Source: G965216255 sp965216255
GTDB taxonomy: Bacteria > Bacteroidota > Rhodothermia > Rhodothermales > Bin80
Direction of reading: 5' to 3'
Assembly (NCBI GenBank): GCA_965216255.1
Contig: OZ244148.1
Span: 3,410,001-3,474,000, forward strand
Length of the DNA: 64,000 bases
Shown: piece by piece, positions 18,025 to 27,601 of the stretch
Position numbering within the stretch: the stretch's first letter is position 1
How the letters are laid out: each line of letters opens with the position of its first letter
The notes under the pieces: generated by a model
The model's input: only the letters and a program-made list of their open reading frames with translations
Database searches by the model: none
Told to the model about the DNA's origin: nothing
Position numbers and translations under genes: made by a program

Positions 18025-19203
18025 ATGCGAGCACAGTCCATTCGCACGCTTGCCATTCATGCGGGAGACACGGGTAGCTCCGTCGCCCCGCCACTAGAAA
18101 TGGCTAATTCTTATCTGGTCGACGCCGATGTCGGTTTTTCGGCGGAAGACCTGGAAAATGACCCTCCGTTCATTTATTCGCGGTGGGGCAATCCAACCGT
18201 ACGTAGACTAGAAACGCGCCTAGCCGCGCTGGAGGACGGGGCTGGTGCCGTATGCTTTGGAAGTGGTATGTCAGCCATTACCGGCCTCTTTACACACATT
18301 CTTGGCCACGGCGATCACCTGGTGATGAGCAATGTGGCCTACGCGGGAGCAGTCGAATATACGTATGACCTGCTTCCACAGATGGGCGTGGAAGTTACTC
18401 ACGTGGACGCCTCTAACCTCGCGGAAATCCATTCGGCGCTACGCCCGACCACCAAACTGATTCACATCGAAACACCCTGCAATCCCATCCTGCGCCTCGC
18501 AGATATCCGCGCCATTGCAGCGCTGGCCCACGGCGCCGGGGTCATGGTGTCGGTGGATTCGACATTTGCGACACCGATGGCCACGCGGCCATTGGTTCTC
18601 GGCGCAGACTACGCCATACATTCACTCACTAAATATATGGGCGGCCACGGCGACGCACTAGGTGGTGTACTGGTTGGCCAGAGGGGGGCCATTGAAGCGA
18701 TTCGGCAGCGTGTTGGAGTCCATGCCGGTGGCGTGCTCAGTCCATTCAACGCCTGGCTGATCTTGCGTGGGCTTGCCACGCTGCCACTGCGCATGCGGGC
18801 GCACTCGGAGAGTGCGATAAAGGTTGCTTCGCTCCTGGAGCGTCACCCCCGTATTGCCAAGGTGCACTATCCGGGCCTGCCTTCCCACCCGCAGCATGCA
18901 TTGGCTCGCAACCAGATGCGGCAATACTCGGGCATGCTCACGTTTCAGACGGAAGACGGGCCGGCCATGGCACGGCAGCTTCAGCAACGCCTGCAGATTT
19001 TCAGCTACGCGGTATCGCTGGGCGATGTTCGCAGCCTGATTTTCTACATTGATACCGAAGCCATGATGAAATCGACATTTCATCTACAGGGACAGGCGCT
19101 CGCCGGATATCGAGCCTTCGCGGGAAACGGGGTATTCCGGGTCTCCGTGGGATTGGAAGATCCCAATGACCTGTGCCATGATCTCAAGCAAGCGCTGGGG
19201 TGA
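18025..19203 (+). CDS. PLP-dependent trans-sulfuration enzyme (cystathionine synthase/lyase or methionine gamma-lyase type)
   Basis: 392 aa from ATG 18025 (MRAQSIRTLAIHAGD); the frame upstream to 17980 does not look coding. Family marks: YSRWGNPTVRRLETRLAALE, SGMSAITGLFTHIL, HIETPCNPILRLADI, SVDSTFATPMATRPLVLGAD, and the PLP lysine in HSLTKYMGGHGD. The enzyme acts at the beta or gamma carbon of cysteine, homocysteine or O-acyl-homoserine substrates; motifs alone do not settle which. It converges with hpnE, whose stop is 5 bp away. Confidence 0.88.
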   Translation: MRAQSIRTLAIHAGDTGSSVAPPLEMANSYLVDADVGFSAEDLENDPPFIYSRWGNPTVRRLETRLAALEDGAGAVCFGSGMSAITGLFTHILGHGDHLVMSNVAYAGAVEYTYDLLPQMGVEVTHVDASNLAEIHSALRPTTKLIHIETPCNPILRLADIRAIAALAHGAGVMVSVDSTFATPMATRPLVLGADYAIHSLTKYMGGHGDALGGVLVGQRGAIEAIRQRVGVHAGGVLSPFNAWLILRGLATLPLRMRAHSESAIKVASLLERHPRIAKVHYPGLPSHPQHALARNQMRQYSGMLTFQTEDGPAMARQLQQRLQIFSYAVSLGDVRSLIFYIDTEAMMKSTFHLQGQALAGYRAFAGNGVFRVSVGLEDPNDLCHDLKQALG

Positions 19204-19208
19204 GCGCA

Positions 19209-20462
19209 TCATCGCCGAAGGATGGCGCCGGCGGCCGCATGCCCTGATCGCGCCGCACTTTCAATCGTTGCTGGCAGCCCGGTATCGACATAGGCCCCCG
19301 CCAGGTAGATGTTGCTGTAATCCGTGCGCATCTTGGGTCGCCTTGTCAATTCGTCTGGCGTTTGCGCGAAGGTGGCGCGCCTTTCCTTGATGACCCTGTA
19401 GGGAGGCAGCGTTCCGCCATTGTGCCCCAAGACTTGGGCGACCTCCTTCCATGTATTGGTAGCGATTATCTCGGCCGGTTGCGCGACCAGCTCAACTGCG
19501 GCGCTGACCGTGACCGAGGCCACGTCGCCGCGCACGAAAATCCATTGCACTGTGCCGCCGATGATCCCCACAAAGGGCAAATCCGCGGGCATGGCTCCCA
19601 GACAGGGCAGCAGAAAATGGACGTTCACAATGGGTTGGGTCGTCCGTGGAACGAGTATCGAGGGCAAGATAGGGGCCACTTCCCAGGGTGGCAGCGCAAT
19701 GATCACGTGATCATCCCGCAGCAGACTGACGCGTTCCCGGCCAAAGTCCAACTGATGTACGCGATAGCCCTCAAAATCCATGGCGCGGAGGCGCATGCCG
19801 AAGCGAACGGCAGCCCCGCCGGAGCGCAGGATCTCCACCGCTGGATCGACTAGTGCGTCCGAGAGGCCTGTCTTGGCTACACGTGGACGACAGCAGGCCT
19901 CTCCCCGCAAGAATGTCTCCCGCAAAACCGGCCACAGCAGTCGGGCCGCACCTTGGTAGGCCGGAGTATTGAGAGCTCCAACCGCCAGGGGTTCCCAGAA
20001 TCTCTCGTACAGCAGGCGAGGAGTGCGCAGCCAGTTCGCTACTGTTGCACGGCGGGTCGTCAGCGCAAGACTTAGGCCCGGCAAGTAGTGCCAGCCGCGC
20101 GTTCCCGCGACCCGGCGGTCGGCCTTCAATATCCACCAGGGCAGTATCCCGGAATTGGGTCGCACGTTCCAGCGCTCGCCGGTTCGGATGTCCACAAAAG
20201 GGAAGGTCGCAACGGGCGGTCCAATCATTCTGTTCGAGCTCCCGATGGCCCCAAGGTAGGCTATGGCATCGGTATTGCCGGTAAGCAGGAAATGATTGCC
20301 GTTGTCTATGGTGCGGCCGAGCATGCTATCGAAGAACGACCGGCAGCGCCCACCGGCCTGACCTGCGGCTTCGTAAACCGAAACGGCGCAGTTATTTCTG
20401 GCCAGCTTCACGGCTGCCGCCAGTCCGGCTATCCCGGCTCCGATTACGTGCGTGTGGCTCAT
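19209..20462 (-). CDS. hpnE: Hydroxysqualene dehydroxylase HpnE
   Basis: 417 aa from ATG 20460-20462 (MSHTHVIGAGIAGLAAAVKLA). N-terminal dinucleotide-binding fold with GAGIAGLAAA and the amine-oxidase-like AAGQAGGRCRSFFD. HpnE blocks: TIDNGNHFLLTGN and LRTPRLLYERFWEPLAVGALNTP. C-terminal FAD segment NIYLAGAYVDTGLPATIESAARSGHAAA. It reduces hydroxysqualene to squalene in the last step of the HpnCDE route. The start lies 5 bp after the hpnD stop, so the two are surely cotranscribed. Confidence 0.92.
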   Translation of the reverse strand: MSHTHVIGAGIAGLAAAVKLARNNCAVSVYEAAGQAGGRCRSFFDSMLGRTIDNGNHFLLTGNTDAIAYLGAIGSSNRMIGPPVATFPFVDIRTGERWNVRPNSGILPWWILKADRRVAGTRGWHYLPGLSLALTTRRATVANWLRTPRLLYERFWEPLAVGALNTPAYQGAARLLWPVLRETFLRGEACCRPRVAKTGLSDALVDPAVEILRSGGAAVRFGMRLRAMDFEGYRVHQLDFGRERVSLLRDDHVIIALPPWEVAPILPSILVPRTTQPIVNVHFLLPCLGAMPADLPFVGIIGGTVQWIFVRGDVASVTVSAAVELVAQPAEIIATNTWKEVAQVLGHNGGTLPPYRVIKERRATFAQTPDELTRRPKMRTDYSNIYLAGAYVDTGLPATIESAARSGHAAAGAILRR

Positions 20463-20467
20463 CAGCG

Positions 20468-21304
20468 CTACAAGAGCCCGTGTCGCACGGCGAGCCATAA
20501 CTTCTGCCGCGGCGTGAGGCGCACAGGTTCGTGGTTCAGCCATCCTGCCGCTTCCAGCTTATTGAAGATGGAGCGGTACACGGCTCGCATGATGATGGCG
20601 GGTTTCATCCGCCTTCGCGGCAGCTGCGCCAGCAGGCGATCCGCTTCGTCGTAATGCTGGTGGGCTATGGCTGCCAGTTCCGTGAATGCACCCGCAAACC
20701 CCGCGTGTTCTAAAATGGCATCAAAGGGCGTCGTCGGTACGCCATGCTTTGTCAGCACGGTGTGGGGCATGTACATGCGGCGGCGGGCCGCGTCTTCCCT
20801 GATATCCCTTAGGATGTTGGTTAGCTGGAAGGCCGCACCGAGATTCGTCGCAAACTGGCAGCCAGGTGGATCGGCGGCACCGAAAACATGGACGGATAGA
20901 ATACCGACGGCGCCGGCTACGCGGCGCACGTAAACCGTGAGTTCTTCCAGCGATTCCATGCTGACGGCATTCGCGGTATCCGTTTCACAACCATCTATGA
21001 TGGCATGGAATTCCTCCTGTGGCAGGCCGTAGTGCTCAATAGCTTGCACCAGCGATTGGGTAATTGCGTTTGTTGGCTGTCCCAGGTAAAGGCGTGCAAT
21101 CTCTTGGCGCCAGGCGTTAAGGGCGCGCTTTTTGCGACCGTGGTCTCCGGGTTCATCCGCAATGTCATCTATTGCGCGGCAGAAAGCATAGATGGCATAC
21201 ATGGCTCGGCGGCGCACCTTGGGCAGCAGGCGCATGCCCCACAGAAACGAAGTACCTGATTGCACTACCAGCCCGCTTATGTTCGCGTTATTACCGATGT
21301 TCAT
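20468..21304 (-). CDS. hpnD: Presqualene diphosphate synthase HpnD
   Basis: 278 aa from ATG 21302-21304; another ATG six codons upstream is possible. Squalene/phytoene synthase fold: SFLWGMRLLPKVRRRAMYAIYAFCRAIDDIADE carries the first aspartate-rich site, and LGAAFQLTNILRDIREDAARRRMYMP the second. It joins two farnesyl diphosphates to presqualene diphosphate. Middle gene of a minus-strand set hpnC-hpnD-hpnE; hpnC ends about 90 bp upstream. Confidence 0.93.
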   Translation of the reverse strand: MNIGNNANISGLVVQSGTSFLWGMRLLPKVRRRAMYAIYAFCRAIDDIADEPGDHGRKKRALNAWRQEIARLYLGQPTNAITQSLVQAIEHYGLPQEEFHAIIDGCETDTANAVSMESLEELTVYVRRVAGAVGILSVHVFGAADPPGCQFATNLGAAFQLTNILRDIREDAARRRMYMPHTVLTKHGVPTTPFDAILEHAGFAGAFTELAAIAHQHYDEADRLLAQLPRRRMKPAIIMRAVYRSIFNKLEAAGWLNHEPVRLTPRQKLWLAVRHGLL

Positions 21305-21394
21305 TGTTCTGCATACGCGCATGCAGGAACGGGCTCAGTTGGGGGACACAACTTCTGAATGCCCCATGTGGCTCGCGTGCATTCGTCTGCCTGA

Positions 21395-22267
21395 TTAGAC
21401 CGGAGCAGAAACCGGGTTTGTGGTTTCATGTCTCAGAGGTTGGAGCATAACGACCAGGATCCCACGAAAGAAGCAGGCCGCGTACTGCGTTCGCGAGAGC
21501 ACGACCCGCTCGGCAAGCGGATCCCGCCGCCGCAGCTCTCGGGAGAGCTTCCTGGCAACGGCCAGTATGACGGCGGCTTCCAAGGCAAAACGCCGGTTAC
21601 GAATCCGGCGCGGAAGTTCGCTTGCTAGCGTCAACAGGTTGTCCGTGGCATCCAGACACCTGTCCAGCACGCGGCGAAGCCCAGCCGTGGTACGGCTGCG
21701 GCCCAGCGCCTCCACACTTATTCCTGCCTCTGACATCCAATCCTGCGGCAGGTACACGCGGTTGAGCCGCGCGTGGTCATCTCCGCAATCCTGCAAATGA
21801 TTGAGAACCTGGAGTGCGTTGCAGAGGGCATCTGAAGCTGGGTAGGTGGAAGCGCACTCGCCATGCAAATCTATGAGGTAGCGGCCGACGGGGGCTGCTG
21901 AGAAGTTACAGTAGTCCACTAGGTCGTTCCAGTCCGTATATCGAAGTTTGACGGCATCCTGTTTGAAAGCATGCGTCAAAGTCACGCAATGGCCTGGGGC
22001 TACTCGAGTCTCGGTAAGGCTAAGGTGCATGGCGTGCGCCTTCTGGAACACACCATATCCACCGGTCCCATCTTGGATGGCGCCCGCAAATCCACCCAGG
22101 CGAGCTATTTTTTCGTCTGGTGCGAGATCCGGATTATCTGCTATGTCATCAATCGCGCGGGCGTAGGCGTAGAACGTCAAGATATGCGGACGCAGGTGCC
22201 GGGACACCAACCAGGAGCCCACAGGAAAATTCTCATCTTCGGCCGCTTTTCCCGAAGGTGTCTCCAT
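21395..22267 (-). CDS. hpnC: Hydroxysqualene synthase HpnC
   Basis: 290 aa from ATG 22265-22267 (METPSGKAAEDENFPVGSWL), close to the usual HpnC N-terminus; the frame is open to 22432 with a second ATG at 22339. Marks are ENFPVGSWLVSRHLRPHILTFYAYARAIDDIAD and LQVLNHLQDCGDDHARLNRVYLP, whose DCGDD form distinguishes HpnC from HpnD. It converts presqualene diphosphate to hydroxysqualene. First gene of the squalene operon. A squalene-hopene cyclase gene is not in the window. Confidence 0.93.
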   Translation of the reverse strand: METPSGKAAEDENFPVGSWLVSRHLRPHILTFYAYARAIDDIADNPDLAPDEKIARLGGFAGAIQDGTGGYGVFQKAHAMHLSLTETRVAPGHCVTLTHAFKQDAVKLRYTDWNDLVDYCNFSAAPVGRYLIDLHGECASTYPASDALCNALQVLNHLQDCGDDHARLNRVYLPQDWMSEAGISVEALGRSRTTAGLRRVLDRCLDATDNLLTLASELPRRIRNRRFALEAAVILAVARKLSRELRRRDPLAERVVLSRTQYAACFFRGILVVMLQPLRHETTNPVSAPV

Positions 22268-22720
22268 TGGGGCAAAAGAATTCACGACGGCTGGCTGGGA
22301 GCGCTTTGTATCCCGGACGCGAGTTGGAAGGATTGGCATACGCGAGCAGGGAATGCTGGGGTCCCTGGACCCTTCTTGTGAATCATATATAGTCCTGGAT
22401 TGCTCGGGTAAACATGATGATACCGGGTCCATCGTCGGTAGTTCGGCCGATTTTCAGCGGATGCTGGAATTCACTGCCTGTTGGCGGCCAGGATGCGGTG
22501 TTCGGACTGTGGGAATAGAGGAGTATATGCAGCCAACGTTGTACATTGCGCTGCACGTATAATTGGGCCGCCTCGGAGGTTGGGCTTGCCCGGAAACAGG
22601 GATTCCTCCTCCCCCGGAAAAGACGCGCGTAGCGCGCGAGGCAGTGGAAAGGGCTAGCGCACCGCAATAATGGCCATTCCATCAGCGTACGAATTAGGAT
22701 ATAAGGCGGCCAGGGTGGAG

Positions 22721-22951
22721 TGAGGTGTACCCCAATCATTGGACAGGATTTCGCTTGATTTAAGATAGAGAACTGCCAGGGTTTTGGGGGATGGCGGGAC
22801 ATGTTGGTCCCAGTGGGCATGTGGTTGTCGTGTGGGTTATAGCCATCGCTGGGTGGGGTCCTGAATGGCCGTGATAGACTTCGGATGGGGTTCGGTACCG
22901 AAGGCTCTGGTGCGGACGACTGTGGTTGTAGAAGCTAATGTAGCCTCCTAG
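22721..22951 (-). mobile_element. 3' remnant of an IS3-family element
   Basis: On the minus strand 22951-22760 reads LGGYISFYNHSRPHQSLRYR followed by TPSEVYHG and stops at TAA: the C-terminus of an IS3-family OrfB integrase, whose conserved form is YISFYNxxRPHQSLxxxTPxEVY. The element's end is probably TGAGGTGTACCCC at 22721. Everything upstream of the last ~64 codons is gone, cut at about 22951. A dead relic. Confidence 0.75.
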
Positions 22952-23868
22952 GCACTGTCAGTCGGAGCTTTTGTAGAGGCATTCTCCACGCTGATATGCA
23001 GGTCGTTTCGCATCCGGGGACGTATCGCCCTCAGCGGCATTCGGCGCCTGAAACAGAGCATCCGGCAGCTTACAGTGCAGTTTGTTCCCGGAGGAATGCG
23101 ACCTGGGGCAGGCGGCTGGCACCTCGGAGTCGGCTCGTGCAGGCTCAGACCAGGGAACTCCTCCAGGTAGCTCCCGAATGCGACTCCAGGCAGTACGGGG
23201 TACCCGGCATCACTGCACACGTCGTGTTGCCCGCGGCAGCATTTTCCGGGCGACTCTGCCAGCATGTGAGGTCCCTGGGGGGCAGAATCAAGGACGAGGA
23301 ATGTGAAGGCTACGTCCACCATCGAGGTTAACTAGTCTATGCCTGGGTGTTGCGGACTCCATCCTGTTCAAGGACATGTCGGATGCCCTGCGGATGTCTA
23401 GACTAGCCTTCATGTTTGAGCCTGAACCCGACTCGGATGCTAACACAATGGCCAACAGCATTATCAATAGGGTACCGGTGCTCGCAGGGGTAGCCGGAAC
23501 TTGGGAGCGGCGTCAGGTTGCCCAGAATTTTTTCCAGCTATCGCGCGAATTGATGGGCAACGTTTTGGCAGCAAATTTCGCTTCCCTCCCGGAAAGGCAC
23601 TGTCGTGCTTACCACTCTTGCGACTACGGTGCAGGGTGGGCGACGTATTCAGGCAGCATCCGCATATGTCACGAAGTGGCATGCGGGCCATTATCTTAAT
23701 GGGCTGGCCAGCGAACGGGACCCGGGAAGCATAGAGCAATCGTACGAACTCCCACATTCAATTTATGATGAGGATTCGGAGCACAGGCAGGAAACACGGC
23801 CTGGAACCTTCAAGCCCTGATTCTTCGGCTAATTGACCAGGCGCAGGCTGCTTCGGATCAGATAGCTC
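22952..23868. other. Stretch without recognisable gene
   Basis: Several frames of 75-125 codons overlap on both strands but none resembles a known protein, and the compositions are shadow-like. The stretch 22268-22720 upstream of hpnC is also empty apart from a possible promoter region. Confidence 0.4.
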
Positions 23869-24813
23869 CTACAAAATGCTGATCAGCTCTTGTGGAAGCC
23901 TAAAGGTAACGTTTTCTTCTACGCCATCAAGGCTCGTTACCGTAGCGTCGAATAATTCGCACAGACGCGTGACCAAGTTCCGGACCAGTTCTTCTGGTGC
24001 AGAGGCACCCGCGGTAATGCCGACCACGCTCGCATTTCTCAGCCACGCTGGTTGTAGACTGCTTGCATCCGGGATCAGGTAGCTGGGCACACCGCATTCC
24101 TCGGCCATTTCGCGCAACCGGTTGGAATTTGAACTGTTGTCTGCCCCGATAACCAGAATAACATTGGCCGTCTTGCTCATCTGCTGTACCGCCGTCTGTC
24201 TATTCTGCGTAGCGTAACAGATGTCCTTTACATCGGGTCCCACGATGCCCGGGAACCGGTTTTTCAACGCCGCTATGATGTGACGCGTATCGTCAACGCT
24301 AAGCGTTGTCTGGGTTACATACGCCAGTCGCGCCGTGTCGGCTGGCTGCAGAGCCTGGACATCATCAAGGCCCGATACCAAATGGACTATACCCGAAACT
24401 TGGCCAATGGTACCTTCCACTTCGGGATGTCCCGCGTGTCCTATAAGGATGACTTCAAAACCCTTGCGTGCATAGCGCCGTGCTTCGTTATGCACCTTGC
24501 TTACCAGGGGACACGTAGCATCAATGACCTGAAGCCCCCGGTCGTTGGCCTCGTTCTCAACCATTTGCGACACACCGTGCGCACTGAACACTGTAACGGA
24601 GCCCGGGGGTATGTCAGCGATTTCCTTTACGAAGCGCGCACCCTTGCGTCGAAGAGCATCAACTACATGCTTGTTGTGGACAATCTCGTGACGGACATAT
24701 ACGGGAGCCCCGTAGAGATCGAGTGCACGTTCCACAATATCCACGGCCCGGACCACGCCGGCACAAAAGCCCCTAGGTTGTGCCAAGATCACTTGCAGCG
24801 CTTTTTCGGGCAT
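23869..24813 (-). CDS. ispH: 4-hydroxy-3-methylbut-2-enyl diphosphate reductase IspH
   Basis: 314 aa from ATG 24811-24813 (MPEKALQVILAQPRGFCAGV); an ATG ten codons upstream is less typical. The three cluster cysteines are visible in RGFCAGVVRAVD, VIDATCPLVSKVH and VKDICYATQNRQTAV, with the substrate-site HEIVHN, SAHGVS and IGHAGHPEVEGT. IspH makes IPP and DMAPP, the last step of the non-mevalonate isoprenoid pathway, and so feeds the farnesyl diphosphate used by the nearby HpnCDE enzymes. Intact. Confidence 0.96.
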   Translation of the reverse strand: MPEKALQVILAQPRGFCAGVVRAVDIVERALDLYGAPVYVRHEIVHNKHVVDALRRKGARFVKEIADIPPGSVTVFSAHGVSQMVENEANDRGLQVIDATCPLVSKVHNEARRYARKGFEVILIGHAGHPEVEGTIGQVSGIVHLVSGLDDVQALQPADTARLAYVTQTTLSVDDTRHIIAALKNRFPGIVGPDVKDICYATQNRQTAVQQMSKTANVILVIGADNSSNSNRLREMAEECGVPSYLIPDASSLQPAWLRNASVVGITAGASAPEELVRNLVTRLCELFDATVTSLDGVEENVTFRLPQELISIL

Positions 24814-25134
24814 CGCGTCAATGTGGAGTATGCCTGGAAACAAATTCTAGAACCGGAAATCCATGAAATTGGTTTCATTGGCCTGTCTTCAAACTAGGCC
24901 GCTGGCTCCGGTGCCCCCGATTTCTTGCCACGTACCGTCAAGTCCCTGCCAAAGCAATCCGGGTTTTCTGTCTGGTAGCAAGAGCTGGCACCAGGGCTGA
25001 GCTAGGATTGCAACGCACGAAGTGCAGCGACCGAGCAACGGAAGCGGTTACTCTTGAGTAATTCACCATTAAATGGCGCCAGAGAACCTGCGGTGCGCCG
25101 GTGGTCTATAAGGGCTTCGCGCAAGGACACTCGC

Positions 25135-27531
25135 ATGGCCACGCATGACATACCGATAGGGCGTCGCGCAAGCAAGATCCGTATCGGCATTGCCGGGATG
25201 GAATGCACGGCGTGTGCTGCTCGCTTGGAGCGAGGACTTGCCGCCGTAAAGGGCGCAAGTGAGGTTGCCGTCAATTTTGTGGCTTGCGAGGCAAGCCTGT
25301 ATTACGAAGGTGGTCAGGCAGCCCTTCTGCGGGCAGTTGACACCGCCGGATTCGAGGCCCGGTCGGAAACGTGGACCTTGGATGTCGAAGCGGGCCCGGA
25401 TCGGTTGGCAGCGCTTCTGAAAGGGATCCCTGGGGTCGTTGGCGCTTCGGTGCCGGGCGCCAAACAGAAGGGACTTGTCGTTACGTTTATTCCCGGGCTT
25501 GCTGACCAGGCGACGATTAAGGGCCTGCTGGACGAATTCGGTGTTGAGGGCCCGCGTGGCACAGAGCCGTCGCCTGCGGCAGAGCACGCCGCAAACTATC
25601 GTCTACTCAGGCGGCGATTCTTCATTGCCGCCACGCTCAGCCTGCCCGTCGTGGGACTGGCCATGGCGCACGGTGCCATTAGCATTGCTCATGCAAACAT
25701 CCTGTCGTTGTCGCTTTCCACTGTGGTGGTCGGTTGGGCAGGTCGATCGTTTTTTATTGGGGCCTGGCAGGCCCTCAGGCGCTGCAGTGCCAATATGAAT
25801 TCGCTAGTTGCCCTGGGCGTGGGAGCCGCCTACGGGTACAGCGTTGTGGCGACGATTTGGCCGAGGTGGTTTACTCAGGCAGGGCTGGACGCCCAGGTAT
25901 ACTTCGAGGCAGCGGCTGTAATCGTAACGCTTATCCTCATGGGTCGGATGCTTGAGGCCCGCGCGTCACACCGGACGGGTGCAGCACTAGAGCGCCTGAT
26001 GGGCCTGGAGGTTGTGACTGCCCGTGTGGTACAGGGCACCAATGAGGTTGAGATTCCGGTTTCGGCAGTCAAAGTGGGCGATCGCGTCGTAATACGGCCC
26101 GGCGAGAAAATACCCGTAGATGGCACAGTGGTGGAAGGTACTTCCGGGGTAGACGAAAGCATGATTAGCGGCGAACCGGTACCGGTTGACAAGCGCGTCG
26201 GAGATGCTATAGTTGGTGGTACCCTGAATACGGTAGGGGCGCTGGTGGCGCGGGTAACCCGAGTGGGATGCGACACCATGCTTCAACAGATTATCAGGAT
26301 GACCAGAGAGGCGCAGGGACGAAAGGCGCCGATTCAACGCACGGCGGACAAGGTATCCGGTGTATTTGTCCCGGTGGTTCTTTCTATTGCCTTATTGACT
26401 CTAGTGCTTTGGTATGCATTCGGACCTGAGCCTCGGCTGGCTTATGCCTTGTTGACGTTTGTATCCGTACTTATCATCGCGTGTCCCTGCGCACTTGGAC
26501 TGGCAACGCCCACCGCGATCATGGTCGCAACGGGTGCTGCGGCGCTAAAGGGGATCCTGTTCAAGGGAGCTGACACGGTTGAGCGGATCAAGGATGTTGA
26601 CATCGTCATGTTGGATAAGACCGGAACGTTAACCGAAGGAACACTGCGCGTTGCGGGCCTCCGTGCGCTGGGTGACTGGTCCGAAGTGGATGTCCTTCGA
26701 CTAGCTGCATCCGCTGAATCCCGCTCGGAGCACCCGATAGGACGGGCTCTTGTGGGAGAGGCAGCCCGGCGATCGATAGGGCTGCTGCCTGTTACGTCCT
26801 TTGAGACAGAAACTGGGCGTGGTATTTCTGCCTGCGTTGATGGTCGGGATATCCTGATTGGTAGTGGGGCATACCTGAAACAGCACGGTGTTGCTACCGA
26901 CTTGCAGGACGAGGTTTCCCCTGGCATGCATGTGCTCCTGGCTGTGGACCTGGCACCGGCGGCGGTATTGCTGCTCGCCGAAACGGTGCGAGACGGTGCT
27001 CGGGAGGGGGTGGCCGCACTACGCGACTTGGGCATCGACGTCGTTATGCTTACGGGTGACACCGAGGAGAGCGCTAGAAGCATCGCTCGCGGCCTGGGCA
27101 TCCATGCCGTGGCCGCAGGACTGCTTCCCGGTGGCAAGTTATCTCACATTTCCCGTTGTCAGGCCGATGGTCATGTGGTGGCGATGGTGGGGGATGGGAT
27201 AAATGATGCGCCTGCGCTGGCCGCGGCCGATGTGGGTATCGCCATTGGTACGGGCACTGATGTGGCCATCGAGGCGGGTGATGTCACGCTTGTGCGTGAC
27301 GACCTGCGCGCGGTGGCAGCGGCGATCCGAATATCTCGCCGCACGATGCGGACCATTACCCATAATTTATTCTTTGCCTTCATTTATAACGTGATTGGGA
27401 TTCCAGTTGCTGCCGGTGCACTGTACGGGCCGTTCGGACTGCTGTTAAGTCCCATAGTAGCCTCCGGTGCCATGGCCATGTCCAGCGTATCGGTCGTGCT
27501 GAGCAGCCTGCGCCTAAAATCGGTTGCATGA
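25135..27531 (+). CDS. copA: Copper-translocating P1B-type ATPase
   Basis: 798 aa from ATG 25135. Heavy-metal domain 1 at residues 15-75 has GMECTACAARLE with the metal-binding CxxC (24-27). A second domain (about 82-145) keeps the fold but lacks the cysteines. Eight or so membrane helices follow; the CPC copper site is in IIACPCALGLATP (about 449-451). Phosphorylation Asp in MLDKTGTLTEG (about 494), SEHPIG, LTGDTEE and MVGDGINDAPALA complete the P-type signature. It exports Cu(I) from the cytoplasm. No copper chaperone or regulator adjoins it. Confidence 0.93.
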   Translation: MATHDIPIGRRASKIRIGIAGMECTACAARLERGLAAVKGASEVAVNFVACEASLYYEGGQAALLRAVDTAGFEARSETWTLDVEAGPDRLAALLKGIPGVVGASVPGAKQKGLVVTFIPGLADQATIKGLLDEFGVEGPRGTEPSPAAEHAANYRLLRRRFFIAATLSLPVVGLAMAHGAISIAHANILSLSLSTVVVGWAGRSFFIGAWQALRRCSANMNSLVALGVGAAYGYSVVATIWPRWFTQAGLDAQVYFEAAAVIVTLILMGRMLEARASHRTGAALERLMGLEVVTARVVQGTNEVEIPVSAVKVGDRVVIRPGEKIPVDGTVVEGTSGVDESMISGEPVPVDKRVGDAIVGGTLNTVGALVARVTRVGCDTMLQQIIRMTREAQGRKAPIQRTADKVSGVFVPVVLSIALLTLVLWYAFGPEPRLAYALLTFVSVLIIACPCALGLATPTAIMVATGAAALKGILFKGADTVERIKDVDIVMLDKTGTLTEGTLRVAGLRALGDWSEVDVLRLAASAESRSEHPIGRALVGEAARRSIGLLPVTSFETETGRGISACVDGRDILIGSGAYLKQHGVATDLQDEVSPGMHVLLAVDLAPAAVLLLAETVRDGAREGVAALRDLGIDVVMLTGDTEESARSIARGLGIHAVAAGLLPGGKLSHISRCQADGHVVAMVGDGINDAPALAAADVGIAIGTGTDVAIEAGDVTLVRDDLRAVAAAIRISRRTMRTITHNLFFAFIYNVIGIPVAAGALYGPFGLLLSPIVASGAMAMSSVSVVLSSLRLKSVA

Positions 27532-27601
27532 AGCAGCGGCAGGGCGGAATTGGCGTACAGGCTCTTGCCCAAGACCATGTTAAGCAAGCCCCCAATAGCA
27601 T

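Noticed and set aside
22996..23331. Short HVVLPAAAF-like stretch recalling polyketide synthase dehydratase domains
   Set aside because: Only about nine residues match and the active-site histidine motif is missing; the surrounding frame is not protein-like.
24900..25134. Copper-responsive operator upstream of the copper ATPase
   Set aside because: No recognisable CueR-, CsoR- or CopY-type palindrome was visible.
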